Below, in pieces: positions 19,690-30,615 of a stretch of DNA of 64,000 bases (position 1 is its first letter; every line of letters starts with the position of its first letter). The notes beneath the pieces are model-generated. The model searched no databases. It was not told the DNA's origin and was given only the letters and a program-made list of their open reading frames with translations. The stretch comes from Gammaproteobacteria bacterium (GTDB taxonomy: Bacteria; Pseudomonadota; Gammaproteobacteria; Xanthomonadales; Marinicellaceae). The stretch spans positions 1 to 64,000 of the forward strand of contig JAJRQG010000109.1 in assembly GCA_024280395.1 (NCBI GenBank), read 5' to 3'. A program made the translations under genes and the position numbers.

Positions 19690-22422
19690 ATGATAAAGCT
19701 TATTCTGACATCTGCTGCACTTCTGTTATTTAACATTCAATATCTTAGCTCCAAAACCATTGAGACAAGTGGCAATATAATTGTTCCAGTAACGATGGGT
19801 GTGGATGTGATATTTGGAAATAGTTTTGAAGAAAATGATTTTATTCCTCTGGTGAATTTATCATTAGAAGATAGGGTTGGTGTAGCAAGAAATAATTGGC
19901 CAATTTCAGGAGGTGTTGGATTTTCTAAAGGCGAAGTAAGCAACCCGTTGCAATTAAGTATTTTAGGTTACTCAACCCAAGTGCGTGTGCTGTCTCGTTG
20001 GAGTGATGGCTCGATTCGATTTGCCTTATTTGACTTCATTGTTAATTTCATTCCCGCCTATGCCACAACAGAGGTGACGGTTATCAAATGGAACCAAGCA
20101 CAAAATCTTGTGGCAGGTAATGTCTTAAATGAAGACAGTAACTTTATTGAGGTTGATAATGGCATCATAAAAGTAAAAATACCCAAATCTGGTTTTGCTT
20201 ATCTTGGCGAAATTTATTTTGACAGCAATAACAATGGTACTTATGAGACTGGTGAATTACTTGCCAATACAGGCAGTCAGTTTTATGATAATCAAGCCAA
20301 TTCACCTCCGCGCCCTAATTTCACTTATCAGGCTCGAAGTCTGAGCTATGATTGGAATAACAACAGTTATACTGTCGATCAAAGTCACGCTGTAAATGCT
20401 GGCTCACCAGTATTAAACCAGGGTCCTGCTTGGATAAGAGGACAAGGTGGTGGTGTGGAAACCAGAGTCTTTGGAAATGATAATTATTCTGTAGAAGTCA
20501 TTGAACATGGCCCGATTAAAACGGTGATAGGTTTAAAAGGCAATTTTGGACCGGGTGTTGATGAATCTGAATTTTCTATCTGGATACATCTTTACAATCA
20601 AGAACCTTCTTTAAGAGTTCAGCACAATTTTGAAATTCACGGCAATCCACAATTACTCAACATCAGAAGAATGGCATTAAGTATGCCGCTGGATATGGGA
20701 GCCAATCCTGGATTCAATGCATCTGGTATGGCAACACCTATTGTATTAAATAACAATCAAAAAGCCCACCATTGGCGTGAAGGACCGGCCAATGTATCCA
20801 ATCTGTACCATCAAGGTTTTCCACTGCCATGGCAAAGTGGCGTAAGTGGTGACAATCCAACCCAAGGAACCGATGCCAGTGTTGGTTGGATAGAGGTCAA
20901 TGATGGCAATGTCGCAGTGACTATGTCTATGCGAGATATGGCTTATAAATACCCCAAAGAATTGTCATATGACATGGAAAATGGGACACTTAATGCCTGG
21001 ATTTGGCCTGATTTTGGCGGAAAAGTGTTGGATCTTGCTGGGTCTTATGATTCTGATGGAATGGAAGGCGTCAGTTTTACACATGATATAAGTTACCATT
21101 TCCACAACAACAACACTTTGGACAATGAGCAATGGGCTGCGGCTATGGACGATCCACCACAACCCACTGCTCCGCCTGAGTGGTATGCCTATTATGGAAC
21201 TCAGGCAGCTGGGATGATTATGCCCTTTGAGCCCGATAGATTTCCTAAAACTGAAGCTTTTATGGCGACCCGAGGTACTGCCATGATGCGATCACAAATC
21301 GAATATGGCATGTTGGGCATGTTGAATTATGGAGATATGTTGTGGGGTTATCGTGCATGGCAATTGAATGGCAATTGGGACTCACAAAGCCTTGGTACAT
21401 GGGGGTTCCATCAGCGTCAAGATGATTATGATGGCTGGAGACGTGGCAATTCAATGCTTAGTACGCGCATGTTGATGCAGTATTTGCGTACTGGCCACAC
21501 GCCTTTTTGGCGACATGCCGAAGCGCATTTAAAACACGTTAGAGATGCTTTGGTTAAACATTATAATTCAACCAGGGCCAATGGAATTGGTATAGGGCGC
21601 CGACATTCTGGCTATTTTGGTGCAGTTTCCAGTGACAGGCAAGGAGGCATAGCCAATGAAGGGTATGGTTCAAATTGGCTTGGGCATTATTTGCATTGGA
21701 ACTTAACCGGTGATTGGCGCACTTTAGATTCCTTAAAAGACATCCGCTCAGCGTGGTTAGAAAATCCATGGGATACTTCCCATGTCCGTAAAAGTGCATT
21801 TGTGGGTCTAAAAATGATGGGAACAATCCCTGGATTTGAGAACGATTGGATTTTGGCTGAACAAAACAATCGTCCCAATAGTTCAGGCGTTTTTAGTAGC
21901 GATAGTACTCAACATTGGCGAGATTGTGCCTGGTTTTTTGCCTATCCTCTTTATTTGGCTGATGTGGGCTCTGGAGACAATGGACAAGGAGCCAGTTTGA
22001 TCGCTAAATTACAAAGCATCGGTGCAAGCCCTGCACCGGATGGCAGTTTAAATTGGCAGCGGGATGTATTGTCTGCGGTTTATTGGGCTTCTGTCGATAA
22101 CTCTACTATTCAACAAGCAGTTTACAATCGATTGATAGATTCTGGTAGTACTGAAACATTTTATGGAGGGCATACCAATAACTTGGAAATAAACGCGATG
22201 CAAGATTATTTTAATGCTTATGGATTGGAAGGGTTGTGGGGTTTAGATTTTGAGGCAAAGCTTGCAGGGCAAAATGTACCCTTTGTTCCCGCGATATTAA
22301 CTATCGATTGGCGAGGCAAAGATGATTTGTTACAAATTCAATGGGATGAACCATTAAGCATGGCAGTTATTCATGATTGGGAATGTAAAAATAATTTGAG
22401 TGCTGCTATGAATTGTCTATAA
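19690..22422 (+). CDS. Secreted PcRGLX/YetA-like protein (exo-rhamnogalacturonan lyase-like)
   Basis: RVGVARNNWPISGGVGFSKGEV...LGYSTQVRVLSRWSDGSIRFALFDF matches the N-terminal beta domain style of this family. Confidence 0.65.
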   Translation: MIKLILTSAALLLFNIQYLSSKTIETSGNIIVPVTMGVDVIFGNSFEENDFIPLVNLSLEDRVGVARNNWPISGGVGFSKGEVSNPLQLSILGYSTQVRVLSRWSDGSIRFALFDFIVNFIPAYATTEVTVIKWNQAQNLVAGNVLNEDSNFIEVDNGIIKVKIPKSGFAYLGEIYFDSNNNGTYETGELLANTGSQFYDNQANSPPRPNFTYQARSLSYDWNNNSYTVDQSHAVNAGSPVLNQGPAWIRGQGGGVETRVFGNDNYSVEVIEHGPIKTVIGLKGNFGPGVDESEFSIWIHLYNQEPSLRVQHNFEIHGNPQLLNIRRMALSMPLDMGANPGFNASGMATPIVLNNNQKAHHWREGPANVSNLYHQGFPLPWQSGVSGDNPTQGTDASVGWIEVNDGNVAVTMSMRDMAYKYPKELSYDMENGTLNAWIWPDFGGKVLDLAGSYDSDGMEGVSFTHDISYHFHNNNTLDNEQWAAAMDDPPQPTAPPEWYAYYGTQAAGMIMPFEPDRFPKTEAFMATRGTAMMRSQIEYGMLGMLNYGDMLWGYRAWQLNGNWDSQSLGTWGFHQRQDDYDGWRRGNSMLSTRMLMQYLRTGHTPFWRHAEAHLKHVRDALVKHYNSTRANGIGIGRRHSGYFGAVSSDRQGGIANEGYGSNWLGHYLHWNLTGDWRTLDSLKDIRSAWLENPWDTSHVRKSAFVGLKMMGTIPGFENDWILAEQNNRPNSSGVFSSDSTQHWRDCAWFFAYPLYLADVGSGDNGQGASLIAKLQSIGASPAPDGSLNWQRDVLSAVYWASVDNSTIQQAVYNRLIDSGSTETFYGGHTNNLEINAMQDYFNAYGLEGLWGLDFEAKLAGQNVPFVPAILTIDWRGKDDLLQIQWDEPLSMAVIHDWECKNNLSAAMNCL

Positions 22423-22656
22423 CTATTTTTTAGAGTGTCATTAAAGTTACCCAATATTCCTCAGAAGATTATGCAATGAGACAACAAAAGAGAGGCTTGT
22501 TTTTTCAAAGAACTAGATTGTACTTGTATATATAGAAAAGCTTAAAGATGATAGCCAGAAATATTAAGGTAGCCGTTTGCAATTGTGTTTACAACCTCTT
22601 CGAGACTGTAAAATCATTCAATATCTTCACCTTTAAGAGTTTATCGGCTCTATGTG

Positions 22657-25200
22657 CTATTCAAAACTGTTGAAAAACACCATTTCATTTGAGCCTGTAC
22701 AAGCACTTGGGTCTAATACTTTAATGTCATCAATAAACCAATCTCCCGCAGCAGTGTTGGTATCTGCAGCGAACCGCCATCTGATTTTTGCACTGGTTCC
22801 TGCATAAGCTGACAAATTAACCTCGACTTTAGCATAGTTAGTTAATGTCCCGCCCCATCCAGCTTGGTTTGACAAAGGGTTGCCACTTGCTAATGTAGCG
22901 TTATAGCCGCCATTGGTGATCTCTGAACCCAAATCTTGCCAACTACTTCCACCATTGGTTGATATTTCTAACACGGCCCCATCATAAAATGTCGTATTCC
23001 CTTCAAAGCTGTATTTGTGCCAAAACTCTAAGCTGCTATCAGCAGTTAATGCCATTGATGGGCTAATTAACCATTTGTCCGTGGTTACACCTGCATCGTG
23101 AGTTTTAAATGCGCGTTGGTTAATATTGCCAGCATTTAGATCGATAGACCAATCATCAACTCCTTGTCCAGCTGCGTGAGTCCATCCAGCAACCACTGCA
23201 TCGCTAATTGAGTTAAATGTTTCTGTATTTTCATCCAATAGAGGGCAAATGGGTTGCAGGAATATATTTTGGATTGTTGTTTGTTGTCCAGTTATTGAGA
23301 CACTGTTAATAGTTGTAGGTGCATATCCTGGTTTGTTAATGTTCAATTCATAAGTGCCTGATAAAACAGAAAAATCATATTGACCGAAAGCATTAGATTG
23401 AGTTTGTTGGTTATTGAAATATAAATTGACAGTTGTGATAGGCAGGTTGCTGATTGCATCTTTTACTGTACCCGACAATGTTCCAAGGTCTGCTGCACTA
23501 ACAATATTGAAAAATTTTGAATAAGGCACTCCAGTGACACCATTGGTATCAGTTGTTTGGAGATAGATAACATGCTGACCAGTATTCATGCCATTGGTAT
23601 CAATTTGGCCAGTAAATGATTCATTACTGGAATTATAATTCCCATCAGATGCAGACATCATTAATGGTGTTGAAGTGTTGCCCCAGGGCAGTTCATCTAC
23701 ATACATCTCAACGGATGAGATGTTTTGTGTGGATTCAGTGCCATTGATGTTGTTAAAGTGTGCATCATTAGCTATACCAGAAACAGAAATTGGTGTGCCA
23801 GCTACAACATCGCCAATTGACAGAGCCAAATTTTCTATATCTGGGCCCTGAGCTGTAACGTAGGGCGCATCAGAAACTTTTGCTGCGTAAATCAGCGCTT
23901 TTAAATTATTAGGTACAATTATTCCATCAACAAATCCACAAGTAGGTCTAAAAAGTTGTGAGTCACCATTTAGCTCAAATGTATACGCAGCAACACCAAG
24001 TTGACCATAAGCATTGTCATCGGCAGCACCATCTGCCCCATATAATTCATTTGAAGTCTGAGGAAAGTAATTGTTGTACCAAGCAAATTTACGTCCCAAG
24101 GTTCTTAATTGATTGTGATTGGGGGCAAGAGGTATAGCGCTGGGATCATCGAAACCATAAGGCCATAATATCAAAGCTGCTTCGCTGTGAATATCTATAT
24201 AGATACCAGATGTATCTGAAGGTGCAAGATCTGTTAAATTTGGGCCACGTGCATCAATGAAAATATTTTTCAAGTGGTTATCTATGGCTTGATTTTCAAG
24301 CTCTGAACCAGCGCTTGGGCCTCTATAAATTTGCTGAGTATTGCAAGGAATGCCACTTGATCCAGAACCTTGATCCCACATCCAAGGGAAGTTTCGATTC
24401 ATATCAACTCCTCTGAGATTGCCGCCAGGGCAATGGTTATTATTTTGATTTTTCCTTTTGTTAATATCCGCACTTTCAGCTCTTTTTCGGCCATCTGGAT
24501 TGGCCTGTAATAACAAGTGGACTTCGCGGTAATCAACAATCCATGTGGCATCAGCGTCTGTACCGTAATTATTCAATAAATACTCTGCAAAACGGGTATT
24601 TAATTCAGCAGGAGCAAGTTCCCTAGCATGCATAGAGCTTGTCACATATAAAATTGGTTTAGGTCCAGATATATTAGAGTTGGTGATTTTAATAACCCGC
24701 ATATCGTACCCACTAGACTGTCCACCACTATTTTGTTTTTCCCATGTGTCTCCAATATCAATGTTTGAAGCCAAAGTAGGATAAATTGAAACCAAGTTAT
24801 CAATAGTTGCAAATGTTTCTTCTACGGTTCTTTCACATGCAAAACTGGGAATTGTTTTGTTATTTAAGTGAAGTTTTAAATCATTTTGAATTTTAATCTT
24901 GTTTTCTGTTCGGTATTGCATCTGTTTTTGATTAATTTCAACTCTAAAGCCATAGCTAAATAACTCTTGGTATTCAAACAAATTATCGACAGATAGAATG
25001 AAGTACTTTTGTTCACGATTTACCTTCCAAGGTTGGTTTTTTTGAGCATAATTTTTGAGTTGATTCAGATCATCGTAATATACATCCACTATCCAAGGTC
25101 CATCGTCTTGGGATGGCAATATCTTGTTAGGTATTGCATGAACCGATGTAATAAATATTAAACTTATAAGTAATAAGTGAGTGGTCTTATAAAAGCTCAT
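22657..25200 (-). CDS. Secreted M14 zinc carboxypeptidase with carboxypeptidase-regulatory-like and C-terminal jelly-roll domains (start set to MSFYKTTHLLL)
   Basis: SSMHARELAPAE (HxxE), GVDMNRNFPWMWD, TYEFELNGDS-like region; C-terminus MVFFNSFE; ORF could extend to 25269. Confidence 0.85.
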   Translation of the reverse strand: MSFYKTTHLLLISLIFITSVHAIPNKILPSQDDGPWIVDVYYDDLNQLKNYAQKNQPWKVNREQKYFILSVDNLFEYQELFSYGFRVEINQKQMQYRTENKIKIQNDLKLHLNNKTIPSFACERTVEETFATIDNLVSIYPTLASNIDIGDTWEKQNSGGQSSGYDMRVIKITNSNISGPKPILYVTSSMHARELAPAELNTRFAEYLLNNYGTDADATWIVDYREVHLLLQANPDGRKRAESADINKRKNQNNNHCPGGNLRGVDMNRNFPWMWDQGSGSSGIPCNTQQIYRGPSAGSELENQAIDNHLKNIFIDARGPNLTDLAPSDTSGIYIDIHSEAALILWPYGFDDPSAIPLAPNHNQLRTLGRKFAWYNNYFPQTSNELYGADGAADDNAYGQLGVAAYTFELNGDSQLFRPTCGFVDGIIVPNNLKALIYAAKVSDAPYVTAQGPDIENLALSIGDVVAGTPISVSGIANDAHFNNINGTESTQNISSVEMYVDELPWGNTSTPLMMSASDGNYNSSNESFTGQIDTNGMNTGQHVIYLQTTDTNGVTGVPYSKFFNIVSAADLGTLSGTVKDAISNLPITTVNLYFNNQQTQSNAFGQYDFSVLSGTYELNINKPGYAPTTINSVSITGQQTTIQNIFLQPICPLLDENTETFNSISDAVVAGWTHAAGQGVDDWSIDLNAGNINQRAFKTHDAGVTTDKWLISPSMALTADSSLEFWHKYSFEGNTTFYDGAVLEISTNGGSSWQDLGSEITNGGYNATLASGNPLSNQAGWGGTLTNYAKVEVNLSAYAGTSAKIRWRFAADTNTAAGDWFIDDIKVLDPSACTGSNEMVFFNSFE

Positions 25201-25252
25201 TTTGAAAATGGATGTAAACTCAATATGAAATATTGGCTTTACCGAGATTAAT

Positions 25253-27712
25253 TTAATGGTTTCGTTCATCTTTGTTTTGATGATTAATAGATTTATTGTT
25301 TGGTTCTAATAAGTTCAAAACACTGTGACGTATTCGGCGAGAGAGTAAGCGTTTTGCGCCTAAATAGAAGGTTTTCAAACTATCGGTAAATATGATTTTT
25401 CCAGATTTATCTGTTTCAATAACTTTCTCTGATTTTAAGTTGGCAATAAAGTTTTTAAACAATGATTTGTCAAAAAAATCGGGAGAGTTAAAGCCATAAA
25501 GTAAGTTCAATTTGCTGGCAGTTTTGTGACACAATGTCTCAAGTTGAGGAACGGTTAATTGCTCGCTACCACTTTTACTTAATACAGCTACAACGATAAA
25601 AAACCGTTCATAAGTTTGCATCAAAGCATTGGCTAATACTCGCATCTTACCCGCTTCAATAGTGCCTCCGGGGTAACGTTCTACAGTTCTATTGGCGGTT
25701 TTTAAGACTTCTAATTGTTTGAGTACTTCAATGGTTTTACGGCCATGAGCAATAAACTCTTCGCGGCTCCAATGCAAATACAGCTCATTTTTAACATAGG
25801 GATAAACAACTCCCAATAAACGTAAAATTTCTCTTCGTTGTAATTGTCTTTGGTTCACCAAGCTCATCGCTATGAATGAGCTAACAGCAAACAAATGCAG
25901 GATGTTGTTGCGGTAATAGGTCATCAATATGCCTTGCTCTTTCTTGACCCGAATCACATCTCCTAGCTCATGAGGGACTACCTCTATAAAACCCAGTTTA
26001 ACACCTAAGTCGAATATTTCTTGGCTATCAAGTTTGGTCATTGTAACCTTTGATGAATAAGGTAAGCTGGCCAATAGTTCCTTGTAGAAATTTATTTGTT
26101 GAGAGAGGTTGTCAACACCTGCGGAATGGTTAGGGGTAGACAGCAGGGTTATGGCTAATAGGTTTATGGGGTTAACGTGTGCGGCGGAATTGATGCGTTG
26201 CATTATCTCTTGCCCACAATCGTTGACCAATGATTTGAACCATTCGGGTTTCTTTTTATGGGTGAGGGTGATTTCTCGCCAATTAGGCTTGTACTTATCT
26301 AACATGTCATCGAGCATAATTGGATCAGAAAAATTGACTGTTAAACGTCCGAATTCTTGCTTTAGTAACTTTCTGGCTTTAATCAATCCTCTTAGGCTTT
26401 CACCTTTCTTCGATTTGCCTCCCAACTCATTTTGGTAAGAGTTACCTTCCATCAACTTTTCATAATTGACGTGAGCAGGTTGAAACATCAAGGGTTTGTT
26501 GCGCTCATTCAGGTAGCTTTTGATGGTCATCGCCAACATTCCTGCTTTAGGTTGTAACAATCTGCCTGTTCTGCTACGCGTGCCTTCGATAAAGTATTCA
26601 ATGGATACGCCGTGTGCCAATAAAGCACTTAAATATTCTGAAAAAATGGTGGAATAAAGTGCAGAATTAAAGGATCGACGAATAAAAAAAGCACCACTTC
26701 TTCTTAGAATAGAACCCATGACAGGCATGTTAAGGTTAATACCGGCAGCGATATGTGGTGGCACAACACCTCTTTCATGTAAGGCATAAGACATAATTAA
26801 ATAATCAATATGACTGCGGTGGCATGGTGCATAGACGACTTCGTATTTTTGAGACCTTGTACGAAATTCTTCAAAGTGATTAAACACTACTCCATTATAG
26901 ACTTTGGTCCAAAATTTAGTCAAAACCTTGGCAAACAAGCTCACTATTGAATAAGAATAATCAGATGCAATTTCCTTGATGATTTTTCTGGCTTCTTTTT
27001 CTGATTTTGCTAAAGATATTTTCTTGCGTTTTGCATAATTCTCAATTTCTTGATGAACTTTTGGGCGTTTTAAGATGTTTTTAGCTACGGTTCTGCGATG
27101 AGATAGGTCAGGTCCTACTACCGAAGTTTTAACCCGGTAGAAATGTACTCGCAATACCCTTGATATTTTTTTTGATAATGCTTGTACGGATTCTGAGGCA
27201 TCTAATTCTCGATTCAATAATATAGGTTGGCTAAACCTAAGTAGTGTGTTTTTTCCATGAAACAATATAGAGAAGAACTTTCTTAAACGTCCGCCAATTG
27301 ACCACTGCTCGGAAAATAAAATTTTAAAAATACCAGCATTTTTGTTGGGAGCCATGCCCAGGAACACCGAAACCGGCACCAATTGCACTTTTTCTTTGGG
27401 GTTTTGTTTTAAAAAGGTAAGAATGGTTTTTAGATTTTCTTGGAATACAACATAGTTGGCTTTTCTATTCCAGAACCCCCTTAGTTGTTTGTTGGCCATA
27501 ACGCTGGGTAAATTTGGCCAGTGTTCAGGTAGATTTTTATAGCTCAGTTGATTCATCTCGCACTCGGTTTTTAATACAACCCTAGAGATCAATGAATCTG
27601 TATCGAGTACATAAATTATGGGTTTGTTAAAATCAATGCCGAGCTTTAGCAAGTCATCTGGAATGATTTTTACTTTAACCCGTAAAGACAGTATTTTTGA
27701 GAGAATGCTCAT
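25253..27712 (-). CDS. plsB: Glycerol-3-phosphate 1-O-acyltransferase
   Basis: VVYAPCHRSHIDYLIMSYAL (HX4D), FIEGTRSRTGRLLQPKAGML, PAHVNYEKLMEGNSY. Confidence 0.95.
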   Translation of the reverse strand: MSILSKILSLRVKVKIIPDDLLKLGIDFNKPIIYVLDTDSLISRVVLKTECEMNQLSYKNLPEHWPNLPSVMANKQLRGFWNRKANYVVFQENLKTILTFLKQNPKEKVQLVPVSVFLGMAPNKNAGIFKILFSEQWSIGGRLRKFFSILFHGKNTLLRFSQPILLNRELDASESVQALSKKISRVLRVHFYRVKTSVVGPDLSHRRTVAKNILKRPKVHQEIENYAKRKKISLAKSEKEARKIIKEIASDYSYSIVSLFAKVLTKFWTKVYNGVVFNHFEEFRTRSQKYEVVYAPCHRSHIDYLIMSYALHERGVVPPHIAAGINLNMPVMGSILRRSGAFFIRRSFNSALYSTIFSEYLSALLAHGVSIEYFIEGTRSRTGRLLQPKAGMLAMTIKSYLNERNKPLMFQPAHVNYEKLMEGNSYQNELGGKSKKGESLRGLIKARKLLKQEFGRLTVNFSDPIMLDDMLDKYKPNWREITLTHKKKPEWFKSLVNDCGQEIMQRINSAAHVNPINLLAITLLSTPNHSAGVDNLSQQINFYKELLASLPYSSKVTMTKLDSQEIFDLGVKLGFIEVVPHELGDVIRVKKEQGILMTYYRNNILHLFAVSSFIAMSLVNQRQLQRREILRLLGVVYPYVKNELYLHWSREEFIAHGRKTIEVLKQLEVLKTANRTVERYPGGTIEAGKMRVLANALMQTYERFFIVVAVLSKSGSEQLTVPQLETLCHKTASKLNLLYGFNSPDFFDKSLFKNFIANLKSEKVIETDKSGKIIFTDSLKTFYLGAKRLLSRRIRHSVLNLLEPNNKSINHQNKDERNH

Positions 27713-27716
27713 TTAT

Positions 27717-27772
27717 AAAAAAGGGCTAAGTTTTTAAGTTTAATTAAGGTTTAGAAGCTTAAAAACTTAGCC
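27717..27772 (-). terminator. Intrinsic terminator after the lipoprotein gene, abutting plsB
   Basis: Perfect 15-bp arms GGCTAAGTTTTTAAG (27724-27738) / CTTAAAAACTTAGCC (27758-27772); on the minus strand followed by a T6 tract. Confidence 0.8.
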
Positions 27773-27791
27773 ATTAATTGTTTTTAAAGAA

Positions 27792-28619
27792 CTACTTATC
27801 AGCAACCCATTTGCCATCTTTCTTAAGCATTTTCACATCTTGGCTGAATGTTTCTCCTAAAAATTTATAAGCCATTTTCATATTGGCACTATCGCCATTA
27901 TCTGAAACATCAGAAACTTCGATTGAACTCAAAACGTCATCCAGTGAAATGCCATAAGCACCCAGAATATTCTTGGCACCACCCATAACAATAGAGGCCT
28001 TGCCCATTGCATCATCAAAAGACATGTTTTGTAAATCATCGAGCGATGTCATATTCAAGCTTTTGGCTGTTTCTACTGCTGCAGTGATGGCCTTTCTTGT
28101 TACTTCTTCACTTAAAATATCATTTTCACTAACAAAATCCATTAAAGCATTGACCGCTTTTGTCGCAGTTTCTTTTTGCTCTGCAGGAATGTCTCCACTG
28201 GCTTGAATAGCAGAAGATGCCATGCCTTTACCCATCATTAACATCATAGGTAATTGTGCGCGCATTTGCTCTAATTGTGGGGTAGCCATTGCCATTAACT
28301 GATCAACAGCACCATCGTTTGTCAACATTCCCATCATTTGTAGGAACTGGGCTTTGTCAGATTCAGAAGGAGAAGATTTAACTTTTTCAAACTCAGTTAC
28401 GGCTCTGTTGTAGTCTTCTTTGCTCATGCTGGCTTGCATCAATGATTTTATGTCGTTTGCTTTTAAGGCTTGAACAACTGCCATCATTGCGCCATCAGGC
28501 GTATTGGTGTCCAATTTCGCAATGGCTTTAGCTGCTGAACCCGAGCCAGAATCACCGCCACAGGCTTGTAGTAATGCCATTAACATTATGACTAAAATTA
28601 ATTGTAGTTGTTTTCTCAT
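27792..28619 (-). CDS. Hypothetical lipoprotein (DUF-type)
   Basis: Lipobox signal MRKQLQLILVIMLMALLQACGGDSGSG. Confidence 0.75.
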   Translation of the reverse strand: MRKQLQLILVIMLMALLQACGGDSGSGSAAKAIAKLDTNTPDGAMMAVVQALKANDIKSLMQASMSKEDYNRAVTEFEKVKSSPSESDKAQFLQMMGMLTNDGAVDQLMAMATPQLEQMRAQLPMMLMMGKGMASSAIQASGDIPAEQKETATKAVNALMDFVSENDILSEEVTRKAITAAVETAKSLNMTSLDDLQNMSFDDAMGKASIVMGGAKNILGAYGISLDDVLSSIEVSDVSDNGDSANMKMAYKFLGETFSQDVKMLKKDGKWVADK

Positions 28620-28697
28620 TTTGATTTTCCCATCTTAAATTGTGTAATAGCGTATTATCTCTTAAATCTTAGGTTGAACTCAATAATATTGTTGAAA

Positions 28698-30023
28698 TCA
28701 TAAGATATATCGGGATAAATCTTCATCCTGAGCTAGCTCAGATAAGTTTTCATCAACATGTTTGGCATCGATGGTGTACTTTTCTCCTGATTTATCAGAA
28801 CTGACAAAGGATATTTCATCCAATAATCTTTCTAGTACAGTGTGTAGTCTTCTGGCACCAATGTTTTCGGTTTTTTCATTGACAGCAAATGATACTTCGG
28901 CAATTTTTTGGATGCCGTCTTTGTTAAACTCTAGTTCTACGCCTTCTGTACCCATTAATGCAGTGTATTGTTCAGTTAAAGATGCTTCGGGTTCTACTAA
29001 AATTCTGGCAAAATCATTGGCAGTTAATGCCCGTAATTCGACGCGTATGGGCAATCGGCCCTGTAGTTCAGGGATTAAATCTGAAGGCTTTGCCAAATGA
29101 AAAGCACCTGAGGCGATAAATAACATGTGATCAGTTTTAATCATGCCATAACGGGTATTGACTGTTGAACCTTCTATTAAAGGCAATAAGTCACGTTGTA
29201 CTCCTTCGCGAGAAACTTCGCCGCCAGAGTTTCCTGACTTGGCCACTTTGTCAATTTCGTCAATAAACACTATGCCATTCTGTTCAGCATTATTGATAGC
29301 GGTTTGCCTGATTTCATCTTCATTAACCATCTTGGCGGCCTCTTCTTCTTTGAGAATAGGCAAAGCCTTTTTTATGGTGAATTTTTTCTTGTGTTTCTTT
29401 TTCTTGCCCATGTTTTCAAACATGCCTTGTAATTGGTCGGTCATTTCTTCCATTCCTGGAGGTGCCATAATTTCAACACCGATATTGGCGGTCATATCAA
29501 TTTCTATTTCTTTGTCGTCCAATTGTCCATTACGCAATTTATCTAGAAATTTCTGTCTGGTTGATGTGTTGATAGATTCGACCTCTTCGCCAGGAATAGG
29601 AGAAGGCGCTTTGGGCAACAAATAATCTAGAACCCGTTGTTCTGCGGCACTTTCTGCGCGTGCCTGCACTTTTGTAACGGCTTGTTCGCGGGTCATCTTT
29701 ATCGAGCTTTCGACCAAATCACGAATAATAGAATCAACATCTTTTCCTACATAGCCTACCTCTGTGAATTTTGTGGCTTCAATTTTAATAAACGGTGCAT
29801 CAGCCAATATCGCTAATCTTCTGGCGATTTCAGTTTTCCCCACACCTGTAGGGCCGATCATTAAAATATTTTTTGGCGTGATTTCATTGCGCATGGCTTC
29901 GGGCAATTGCATGCGCCTCCATCGATTTCGCAAGGCAATAGCAACTGCTCTTTTGGCAGCATTTTGTCCTATGATGTGTTTGTCGAGTTCTTGTACAATT
30001 TCTCTTGGTGTCATGTTTGACAT
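28698..30023 (-). CDS. hslU: ATP-dependent protease ATPase subunit HslU
   Basis: [50 protein letters not shown]-terminus LSRYIL. Confidence 0.97.
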   Translation of the reverse strand: MSNMTPREIVQELDKHIIGQNAAKRAVAIALRNRWRRMQLPEAMRNEITPKNILMIGPTGVGKTEIARRLAILADAPFIKIEATKFTEVGYVGKDVDSIIRDLVESSIKMTREQAVTKVQARAESAAEQRVLDYLLPKAPSPIPGEEVESINTSTRQKFLDKLRNGQLDDKEIEIDMTANIGVEIMAPPGMEEMTDQLQGMFENMGKKKKHKKKFTIKKALPILKEEEAAKMVNEDEIRQTAINNAEQNGIVFIDEIDKVAKSGNSGGEVSREGVQRDLLPLIEGSTVNTRYGMIKTDHMLFIASGAFHLAKPSDLIPELQGRLPIRVELRALTANDFARILVEPEASLTEQYTALMGTEGVELEFNKDGIQKIAEVSFAVNEKTENIGARRLHTVLERLLDEISFVSSDKSGEKYTIDAKHVDENLSELAQDEDLSRYIL

Positions 30024-30026
30024 ATT

Positions 30027-30584
30027 TTATCCTTGTTTATTTAATTCTTCTATGGTTTGATTTTTATTGGTATAGATGCAAATATCTGCGGCAATATCCA
30101 ATGATTTTTCTACAATCTCACGTGCGGTTAAATCGGTGTTTCTCATCAAGGCCATGGCAGCAGACTGGGCAAAAGCTCCACCAGAACCAATGGCAATTAA
30201 CCCATGTTCAGGCTCAATCACATCACCGTTTCCAGAAATAATCAAAGAAGTTTCTTTATCAGCAACAGCCAATAGTGCTTCTAAACGACCCAAACTTCTA
30301 TTGGTTCGCCATTCTTTGGCCATTTCTACTGCTGAACGCACCAAATTACCAGAGTGTTTTTCAAGTTTTGCTTCAAATATTTCAAACAAAGTAAAAGCAT
30401 CAGCAGTGGCGCCGGCAAACCCAGCTATTACTTCATTTCGATAAAGTCGCCTAACTTTGCGTGCATTGCTTTTCATGACTGTATTGCCCAAAGTGACTTG
30501 TCCATCACCACCAATGACCACTTGGTCGCCTTTTCTAAATCCAACAATGGTAGTTCCTCTGTATCCATGCATGCTTTGTGACAT
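30027..30584 (-). CDS. hslV: ATP-dependent protease peptidase subunit HslV
   Basis: [38 protein letters not shown]; adjacent to hslU. Confidence 0.96.
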   Translation of the reverse strand: MSQSMHGYRGTTIVGFRKGDQVVIGGDGQVTLGNTVMKSNARKVRRLYRNEVIAGFAGATADAFTLFEIFEAKLEKHSGNLVRSAVEMAKEWRTNRSLGRLEALLAVADKETSLIISGNGDVIEPEHGLIAIGSGGAFAQSAAMALMRNTDLTAREIVEKSLDIAADICIYTNKNQTIEELNKQG

Positions 30585-30615
30585 TGTGTTCTCTTTGTTT
30601 TTGAATTAATGGTTG

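Noticed and set aside
22938-22950. CCAACTAC match to the REPIN-like repeat end
   Set aside because: Eight-base match inside a coding sequence with no further similarity to the repeat.
29158-29625. 155-aa plus-strand ORF opposite hslU
   Set aside because: Antisense to a clear HslU coding region; composition is that of a reverse-frame shadow ORF.
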